From Palsa-851 sp035534435 (GTDB lineage: Bacteria; Chloroflexota; Dormibacteria; Aeolococcales; Aeolococcaceae), in the NCBI GenBank assembly GCA_035534435.1, contig DATLRX010000057.1, forward strand, positions 1-64,000: DNA of 64,000 nucleotides, read 5' to 3'. Of the stretch, positions 58,780-64,000 are shown piece by piece. Within the stretch, counting starts at the first letter, position 1. Every line of letters starts with the position of its first letter. Position numbers and translations under genes: made by a program. A model generated the notes under the pieces. The model worked only from the letters and a program-made list of their open reading frames with translations, was not told the DNA's origin and ran no database searches.

Positions 58780-58809
58780 TTGACAGCTCGATCGCGCCGT
58801 CGCTACCCT
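58780..58809 (+). promoter_or_regulatory. near-consensus promoter of the MetE-like gene
   Basis: -35 TTGACA (58780-58785), an 18-nt spacer and -10 TACCCT (58804-58809). Transcription should begin near 58816-58817, which is where the in-frame ATC lies. Confidence 0.65.
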
Positions 58810-58816
58810 ACCGGGC

Positions 58817-59938
58817 ATCCTTCAGACTCTGCAGCCACCCTTTCGTGCCGATCACGTCGGCAGCCTGTTGCGACCGGCGCGCCTGATGGAGGCGCGAGCG
58901 CGTCGCGCCGCGGGCGAGATCACCGCAGATCAACTGCGCGAGGTCGAGGACGGCGCGATCCGCGACGTCGTCGCGATGCAGCGCGACGTCGGACTCCGGT
59001 CCGCAACTGACGGCGAGTTCCGCCGGTCGGCATGGCACATGGATTTCATCTATCAACTCGGTGGCGTCACGCAGGCGGACGAGAAGCTGCACGTCCAGTT
59101 CTTCAATGACGAGGGAACACTGGACTTCGCTCCCGCCGCGTTGCGCATCAGCGACAGGATCACGCTTCGCGAAACGATTTTCGCCGACCACTTCAGGTTT
59201 CTGCAGTCAACAGTGACCGGCGGTGTGACCCCGAAGCTGACGATCCCCTCGCCGAGCATGGTGCACTACCGCGGCGGCCGCGCCGCCATCGATGCCGCGG
59301 TCTATCCGGACCTCGAACAGTTCTGGGACGACCTCATCGCCGCGTACGCGAACGAGGTGCGCGCGCTGGGCGACCTCGGCTGCACGTACCTGCAGCTCGA
59401 CGACACGAGCCTCGCGTACCTCAACGACCCGCGTCAGCGCGAGTTGATCGCGTCACTCGGAGGCGATCGTGAGCATCAGCACGAGCTGTACATCCGCAAC
59501 ATCAACCGCGTGCTCGCCGCCAGGCCCCCGGGCATGCGCGTCACCACCCACATGTGTCGCGGCAACTTCCGTTCGTCGTGGGCGGCGGAGGGCGGCTACG
59601 ATTTCGTCGCCGAAGCGCTGTTCGGTGAGCTCGCCGTCGACGGTTTCTTCCTCGAGTTCGACGACGCGCGCTCGGGCGGCTTCGAGCCGCTCCGCTTCGT
59701 CCCCAAGGGCAAGTCCGTCGTCTTGGGACTCGTGACGACGAAGCGCGGGACGCTCGAGCACAAGGACGACCTCAAGCGTCGCATCGACGCCGCGGCGAAG
59801 TACGTGCCGCTCGAGCAGCTCTGCCTTTCGCCGCAGTGCGGATTCTCGTCGACCGTCGAGGGCAACACGCTGACGTACGACGAGGAGGTTGCCAAGCTCC
59901 GCCTGATCGTCGAGACCGCTGCCGAGGTCTGGGGATAG
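58817..59938 (+). CDS. cobalamin-independent methionine synthase C-domain-like (MetE/UROD barrel) protein, probable ATC start
   Basis: 373 aa from ATC 58817. PPFRADHVGSLLRPARL is the conserved N-terminus of this group. Zinc ligands are in THMCRGN (His, Cys) and SPQCGF (Cys), with EFDDARSG between. Half-length MetE-like proteins transfer methyl groups to thiols; their exact donor is mostly unknown. TTG at 58868 would delete the conserved FRADHVGSL block. The predicted transcription start at 58816-58817 leaves ATC as the first in-frame candidate, or a CTG four codons later. Confidence 0.82.
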   Translation: MLQTLQPPFRADHVGSLLRPARLMEARARRAAGEITADQLREVEDGAIRDVVAMQRDVGLRSATDGEFRRSAWHMDFIYQLGGVTQADEKLHVQFFNDEGTLDFAPAALRISDRITLRETIFADHFRFLQSTVTGGVTPKLTIPSPSMVHYRGGRAAIDAAVYPDLEQFWDDLIAAYANEVRALGDLGCTYLQLDDTSLAYLNDPRQRELIASLGGDREHQHELYIRNINRVLAARPPGMRVTTHMCRGNFRSSWAAEGGYDFVAEALFGELAVDGFFLEFDDARSGGFEPLRFVPKGKSVVLGLVTTKRGTLEHKDDLKRRIDAAAKYVPLEQLCLSPQCGFSSTVEGNTLTYDEEVAKLRLIVETAAEVWG

Positions 59939-60024
59939 CCGACGCGCCCCGGCCGGTGGGCATCCGCAACCGAACGCTTCGCGACCTTGCCAGATTCGTG
60001 GGTGTCGATTCGTATAGTGTGTCG
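59939..60024 (+). promoter_or_regulatory. candidate promoter region of the TauE/SafE gene
   Basis: TATAGT at 60013-60018 is a strong -10 hexamer. A TTGCCA at 59987-59992 is 20 nt away, long for a -35. A second possible promoter (TTGACG 60065, CAGTAT 60090) lies downstream. Confidence 0.4.
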
Positions 60025-60058
60025 CCGCCCTGAGCGGTCAGAATTCTCACCGCGGAAC

Positions 60059-60142
60059 GCAAACTTGACGCGGGGGTCGCCATCCCCCACAGTATCTCGA
60101 GGGCGTCAAACGGGGCAAACGTTGAGAGGAGGATTCGGGGGG
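60059..60142 (+). promoter_or_regulatory. structured 5' leader of the TauE/SafE gene
   Basis: TTGACGC (60065-60071) pairs perfectly with GCGTCAA (60103-60109) and encloses a second stem GGGGG (60072-60076) / CCCCC (60084-60088). The six Gs at 60137-60142, reaching into the GTG start codon, could pair with the same C-run instead. This would give two exclusive folds, one hiding the start. AGGAGG (60127-60132) is the ribosome site. GCAAAC(g)TTGA is repeated at 60059 and 60115. No known riboswitch class recognised. Confidence 0.4.
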
Positions 60143-61068
60143 TGCATATCGACTTGTATGTCGCGTTGGCCGGGCTCATCGTGGGATGTGCCGTCGGCCT
60201 GACGGGGATGGGCGGTGGCGCACTGATGACCCCGATCCTGGTGCTGGTTTTCGGGGTGGCACCCCTCGCCGCGGTTTCGAGCGACCTGGTCGCGTCGCTG
60301 ATCATGAAGCCGGTCGGTGCGGCAGTTCACGCCGGACGTGGAACGGTGCGCTGGAACCTCGCCGCCTGGCTCGCCATCGGCTCCGTGCCGTTCGCGTTTC
60401 TCGGTGTCGTGTTCCTCAAGTCGATCGGCAGCGCGACGCGGGTGCAGCAGGTCGTGAGCGTCGCGCTCGGCTCGGTCCTGCTCCTGGCAGTCGGCGCGTT
60501 GGTGTTCAAGATGTATCTCGATCACCGCAACGGCAACGCGCACGGTTCGAGCGAGCAGCTGGTCATCAAGAAGCTCCCGACCGTGGCCATCGGCGCATCG
60601 ATCGGCTTCATCGTCGGCATCACCTCGGTGGGATCAGGGACGCTCGTCATCGTGCTGCTCCTGTTCCTCTACCCGCGTCTCCGCGGCTCGCAGATGGTCG
60701 GCACGGACCTGGCGCAGGCGATTCCGATGGTCGGCTCGGCGGCGCTGGCACACGTCGTCTTCGGTGATTTCAAGCTTGGCCTGACGGCCTCGATCCTCAT
60801 CGGCAGCATTCCCGGTGTCCTCATCGGAGCTGCGATCTCGTCGTACGCGCCGACCGCGTTCATTCGAGGCGCACTCGCCGCCGTGCTTCTCGTCTCCGGC
60901 CTGAAGCTCGTGAGCGTGCCGACTCTCGCGATCGGCATCGTCCTGCTCGCATCCGTCGTCGTCCTGCTCGGGATCTGGGTCTGGATCCGCGCCAGCGGTC
61001 GCACCCTGCGCGAGGTGTCCGGCGAGACTGCGGTACAGGTCAAGTCACCCTCGCTCTCGACACCCTGA
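60142..61068 (+). CDS. TauE/SafE family (sulfite/organosulfonate exporter-type) permease
   Basis: 308 aa, about eight or nine helices in two inverted halves: VGCAVGLTGMGGGALMTPIL and IGASIGFIVGITSVGSGTLVI, each with the GxGGG/GSG signature. Thought to move sulfite, sulfoacetate or other small anions out of the cell. GTG at 60142 with AGGAGG 9 nt upstream and a structured leader. No sulfur genes adjacent. Confidence 0.9.
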   Translation: MHIDLYVALAGLIVGCAVGLTGMGGGALMTPILVLVFGVAPLAAVSSDLVASLIMKPVGAAVHAGRGTVRWNLAAWLAIGSVPFAFLGVVFLKSIGSATRVQQVVSVALGSVLLLAVGALVFKMYLDHRNGNAHGSSEQLVIKKLPTVAIGASIGFIVGITSVGSGTLVIVLLLFLYPRLRGSQMVGTDLAQAIPMVGSAALAHVVFGDFKLGLTASILIGSIPGVLIGAAISSYAPTAFIRGALAAVLLVSGLKLVSVPTLAIGIVLLASVVVLLGIWVWIRASGRTLREVSGETAVQVKSPSLSTP

Positions 61069-61072
61069 CGGC

Positions 61073-61891
61073 TCAGGGCGCGGGCGGCCCCGCCAGGAGT
61101 CGTTCGCGGATCTGACGCATGCGCCCCTCGGAGTGATGCGGCAGCTCCCAGCGGGTCTCGAGCCACCACGCACATCCGGCATCGACCCAGGGCGACAGTT
61201 GAGCGGCCGCCGCCACGCGGTCGCTCGCCGGTGTCTCGCCGTCGACGATGATGTCGATGTCGGTCCCGCCCCGCTCAGCGAGCCACACTCGCAGGTCCCG
61301 AACGTCGTCCGGGCCGCCGGCGCGCCCGGGCACCGCCCACTGCGGGATCACCCCGTCGCAGCGCAACACCCGCTGCATCGACTTCGGACGCGGCCAGACA
61401 CCGACCACCCAGATCGGCATCCGCTGCTGCACGGGCCGGGCGACCTCCCCGAGGTCCGCTCGGCTGCTCTCGAAGTGGTAGTGGCGCCCGTGGAAGCTCG
61501 AGCCTCCGTCCCAGAGCGTGCGAATCAGGTCGATGCCTTCGTCGAGGTACTCGGCGCGCATGCGGAGATCGATCACCTCGCCGGTGTCGGGGAGCTCGGT
61601 GTCCACCGCCCCGAGACCGACGGCGAGCACGGCCCGGCCGGCTGACACCTGGTCGAGCGTGATCACCTGGCTCGCGACCTTCCACGGACGCCGCCACGGC
61701 AGCGGCGTCAGCATCGTGCCGAGCTTGACGCGGTCGGTGCGTGTGGCCATCGCGGCCAGGAGCGTCCAGGCGTCGACGCCGTATGCCGCCTCCCAGACGA
61801 AGACGCCGTCCCAGCCCGCCTGTTCCGCCACCACGGCGAGTTCGAGCTGCTGTGCGGCGGTGCCGCCTGGAAGCACGACCCCGAACTGCAT
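61073..61891 (-). CDS. LLM-class flavin/F420-dependent oxidoreductase
   Basis: 272 aa, beta/alpha barrel. MQFGVVLPGGTAAQQLELAV, GVFVWEAAYG, LGTMLTPLPWRRPWKVA and RAVLAVGLGAVDTEL are typical luciferase-like features; members use FMN or F420. ATG at 61891 with AGAGGA upstream, starting at the conserved core. Convergent with the TauE gene (4 bp). Whether it uses F420 cannot be told because no cofactor synthesis genes are present. Confidence 0.88.
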   Translation of the reverse strand: MQFGVVLPGGTAAQQLELAVVAEQAGWDGVFVWEAAYGVDAWTLLAAMATRTDRVKLGTMLTPLPWRRPWKVASQVITLDQVSAGRAVLAVGLGAVDTELPDTGEVIDLRMRAEYLDEGIDLIRTLWDGGSSFHGRHYHFESSRADLGEVARPVQQRMPIWVVGVWPRPKSMQRVLRCDGVIPQWAVPGRAGGPDDVRDLRVWLAERGGTDIDIIVDGETPASDRVAAAAQLSPWVDAGCAWWLETRWELPHHSEGRMRQIRERLLAGPPAP

Positions 61892-61984
61892 CCGTCCTCT
61901 CTCCACTACCGTGATCCGATGGGTCGGGTCGGACATACAACGATACCGCCGTCCCTTTTCGGCGGGTCAGCGCGTATTACTCCC

Positions 61985-63160
61985 ATGCCAAGCAACGCGG
62001 CCGGCGCGCCGGCCGTCGTCGTCATGCTCGCGTTGCTGGTGGCATGCGGCACTCCCTCGGTCACGCCGACGACAGTGCCCGCGAGCCCGACGGCCTCCGC
62101 CTCACCGATGCCGACGCCGACACCCGACACCTGCTCGAACGCCGGCATGCTGGCCACCTGGAGCCCCACCCAGCTCGCCGAGCAGACGCTGGTGATCCCG
62201 GTGAGCGAGACCGACGTGACGTCGATCACGCCCGAGGTGGAGGCGGGCGCGGGCGGCATCATCCTCTTCGGGTCCACCGCGCCGGCCAACCTCGGCGAGG
62301 TGCTGAGAACACTCGCTGCGACAGCGCCCGGCGGCATCGCCCCGCTCGTGATGACCGACGAGGAGGGCGGCGCCGTGCAGCGGATGGCCAATCTCGTGGG
62401 GTCGATCCCCTCGGCCCGATCGATGGGCGCGACCATGACCCCCGCGCAGATTCAGTCGCTGGTCACAAGCAGCGCGAAGAAGATGCGGGCAGCGGGGATC
62501 ACGATGGACCTCGCGCCGGTCCTCGACCTCGACAACGGGAACGGACCGAACAACCTGGATCCCGACGGCACGAGGTCGTTCAGCCTCAACGCGAACACAA
62601 CGACGGCGGACGCCCAGGCCTTCGCGGCAGGACTCGCCGCCGGCGGCATCATCCCGGTCATCAAGCACTTCCCCGGGCTCGGGCAGGCATCGGCGAACAC
62701 CGACGTGAAACCGGCCACGACCTTGCCGTGGACGACGCTCGAAGGAGCTGGACTCCTGCCGTTCAAGTCCGCCATCTCCGCGGGCGCCCCCGCCGTGATG
62801 ATCGCCAACGCCGTCGTTCCGGGACTGACCACGCTCCCTGCCAGCATCTCCCCGAACGCGATCACCGGCGAGCTGCGCGACCAGCTCGGCTTTCAGGGAC
62901 TCGTCATGACGGATTCGCTCTCGGCCGGAGCGCTGGTGGACATCGGCTACACCGTGCCGAAAGCCGTCGTCGCCGCGATCGCCGCCGGTGCGGACATGGT
63001 GCTGTACACGGCCGCCGCGGCGAGCGTCGCGTCGCTGACCACGAGCACCGTCGCGGCGTTGGTCGCCGCGGTCGGCGCCGGAACGCTCGATCGCAGCCGG
63101 CTGGAGAACGCGGTGGTGCACGTGCTCGCAGCCAAGGACGTGGATCTCTGCGCGGGCTGA
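61985..63160 (+). CDS. GH3-family lipoprotein (NagZ-like beta-N-acetylhexosaminidase)
   Basis: 391 aa. Signal peptide with lipobox LLVAC and a Thr/Pro/Ser-rich spacer (to about 50), then a GH3 barrel: PLVMTDEEGGAVQRM, DLAPVLDLDNGNG, IKHFPGLGQASANTD, and catalytic Asp in VMTDSLSAGAL. The His-bearing loop (KHFPGHG..DSH) that supplies the acid/base in Gram-positive NagZ is changed: GHG is GLG and DSH is absent. So activity on muropeptides is likely but not certain. ATG at 61985 chosen by the signal peptide. Confidence 0.85.
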   Translation: MPSNAAGAPAVVVMLALLVACGTPSVTPTTVPASPTASASPMPTPTPDTCSNAGMLATWSPTQLAEQTLVIPVSETDVTSITPEVEAGAGGIILFGSTAPANLGEVLRTLAATAPGGIAPLVMTDEEGGAVQRMANLVGSIPSARSMGATMTPAQIQSLVTSSAKKMRAAGITMDLAPVLDLDNGNGPNNLDPDGTRSFSLNANTTTADAQAFAAGLAAGGIIPVIKHFPGLGQASANTDVKPATTLPWTTLEGAGLLPFKSAISAGAPAVMIANAVVPGLTTLPASISPNAITGELRDQLGFQGLVMTDSLSAGALVDIGYTVPKAVVAAIAAGADMVLYTAAAASVASLTTSTVAALVAAVGAGTLDRSRLENAVVHVLAAKDVDLCAG

Positions 63161-63167
63161 CGCGCGG

Positions 63168-64000
63168 TCAGCTGTTGGTCTCGTCCGGCGGGAACAGCGC
63201 GGGATCCGGGAACTCGGCGGCCGGAGCATCGACCTCCTCGCGCTCCGGACACGTGGCGTCGAGCGTGTACGAGGTCATGGACAGCGAGCCGAACGTGTAA
63301 CCGTCGACGAGCACATCCAGCGTCTGCCCGCCGGCACCTGCCGCACCCGCGAGGTACAGCAGCGGCAGGAAATGATCCGGGGTCGGCACGGCGAGACGGA
63401 ACTCCGGGCGGGCATCGACGGTGAGCACGTCGGTCGGTGTCTCGAGCATCTTCTCGCGCACCGCGCCGTCGAAACGCTCGGCCCAGTCGAACGCCCCATC
63501 GGGATTGGCGAAGTCCATGCCGCCGAGGTTGTGCACCACGTTGCCGCTGCTCAGCAGGAGGACGCCGGCATCGCGCAGCGGCGCGAGCCTCGCCCCGAGG
63601 TCGAGGTGGTAGTCGAACGGCTTGGCGGCGTTGATGGACAGTTGCACCACTGGGATATCGGCGTCGGGAAACGCATGGGCGAGCACCGACCACGTGCCGT
63701 GATCGATTCCCCAGCTGTCGTGGTCGAGTCCAACCCACACGGGTTTCGCGATCTCCGCCACCTCCTCGGCGAAGCTCGTCGAACCGGGCGCGGGGTACTG
63801 GAAGTCGAACAGCGCCTGTGGGAAACCGTAGAAGTCATGGATGGTGCGGGGCGAGGGCATCGCGGTCACCGCAGTCGAGCCGATGTACCAGTGCGCGGAG
63901 ATCGCCAGGATCGCGCGCGGGCGGGGAACCGATCTGCCGAACGACGCCCATGCCGCGGTGTATCGATTCTGCTCGAGCGTGTTCATCGGACTGCCGTGTC
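63168..64000 (-). CDS. LigB-type extradiol dioxygenase, DODA/YgiD family (5' end outside window)
   Basis: At least 276 residues. The frame continues through the window edge, and the codons before the internal Met read HGSP, giving the family's HGSPMNTLEQN start. Metal and active-site blocks are HGSP, AISAHWY, HDFYGFP and DHGTW. Typical length about 260-280, so only a few N-terminal residues are missing. Zinc- or iron-dependent 4,5-DOPA-type ring opening; natural substrate in this organism unknown. Converges with the GH3 gene. Confidence 0.88.
   Translation of the reverse strand, partial: HGSPMNTLEQNRYTAAWASFGRSVPRPRAILAISAHWYIGSTAVTAMPSPRTIHDFYGFPQALFDFQYPAPGSTSFAEEVAEIAKPVWVGLDHDSWGIDHGTWSVLAHAFPDADIPVVQLSINAAKPFDYHLDLGARLAPLRDAGVLLLSSGNVVHNLGGMDFANPDGAFDWAERFDGAVREKMLETPTDVLTVDARPEFRLAVPTPDHFLPLLYLAGAAGAGGQTLDVLVDGYTFGSLSMTSYTLDATCPEREEVDAPAAEFPDPALFPPDETNS

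Noticed and set aside
58868..59938. MetE-like gene starting at the TTG at 58868
   Set aside because: The conserved FRADHVGSL block just before it is in frame and a near-consensus promoter points to 58817.
1..64000. CRISPR array near the WYL regulator or the Cas4-like nuclease domain
   Set aside because: No regularly spaced direct repeats and no cas genes occur; the intergenic spaces here are all under 300 bp.
1..64000. tRNA genes, prophage or insertion sequences
   Set aside because: No cloverleaf, transposase, integrase or phage structural gene was recognised; gaps between genes are small and base use is even.

Overview
The window is about 64 kb of gene-dense, high-GC bacterial chromosome. 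It carries 63 supportable protein genes (two cut by the window edges), no rRNA or tRNA that I can recognise, no CRISPR array and no insertion sequence. The host looks like a Terrabacteria-type soil bacterium: a complete menaquinone pathway, a DrrAB-type exporter, a PadR regulator, an LLM-class oxidoreductase, HisN-type histidinol phosphatase, a mycothiol-type MDMPI-domain protein, and many promoters whose -10 hexamer lies only 6-8 nt from the start codon. A Chloroflexota (Limnocylindria-like), Dormibacterota or deep actinobacterial relative would fit. The sequence alone does not decide, and there is no rRNA gene to settle it.

Layout. 1-405: 3' end of an unknown gene and a short stretch matching only the 3' end of RNase P RNA. 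406-3459 (-): translationally coupled operon trpD / COG1579 zinc ribbon / rnhA / DUF1028. 3512-10939: esterase, zinc ribbon, CoA-type Nudix, lipoprotein, MBL hydrolase, Lon protease with an unusual linker, PLD protein, small membrane protein. 11028-14362: NrtR-like Nudix regulator diverging from an operon of MDMPI protein, TlpA-like lipoprotein and a glutaredoxin-thioredoxin reductase fusion. 14402-16833: PadR regulator with its own palindromic promoter plus a DrrAB-type exporter. 16849-22387: zinc-ligand-rich unknown, CheY-like receiver, MFS exporter, MBL and alpha/beta hydrolases, thioesterase.

22399-30875 is the most interesting part. A leftward operon (84-aa basic protein, 1156-aa nuclease/exonuclease/helicase, ClbS/DinB-TPR protein) diverges from a rightward run (GNAT, WYL regulator, MsrB, RecQ). 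A perfect 9+9 bp palindrome sits in the 53 bp between them. This looks like a regulated DNA-repair or defence and stress module.

30944-40134: exported unknown, MsrA, branched-chain-type binding protein, a TroABCD-type metal ABC operon with a large palindrome over its start, hisA and hisN, Nudix, MBL. 40139-47569: menaquinone cluster menE / menBACD / menF-menG. 47607-57675: membrane protein, LolD/FtsX-type ABC pair, nickel/cobalt transporter, Fur-family regulator, CDF exporter, methyltransferase, beta-propeller lipoprotein, VOC protein, universal stress protein. 57726-64000: AzlCD, a MetE-C-like enzyme, TauE/SafE permease with a structured leader, LLM oxidoreductase, GH3 lipoprotein and a LigB-type dioxygenase cut by the window edge.

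Two genes (recQ and the MetE-like gene) have conserved N-terminal coding sequence but no ATG, GTG or TTG in front of it. Both have an in-frame ATC exactly where a start is expected. Together with the leaderless promoters this suggests unusual translation initiation in this lineage.
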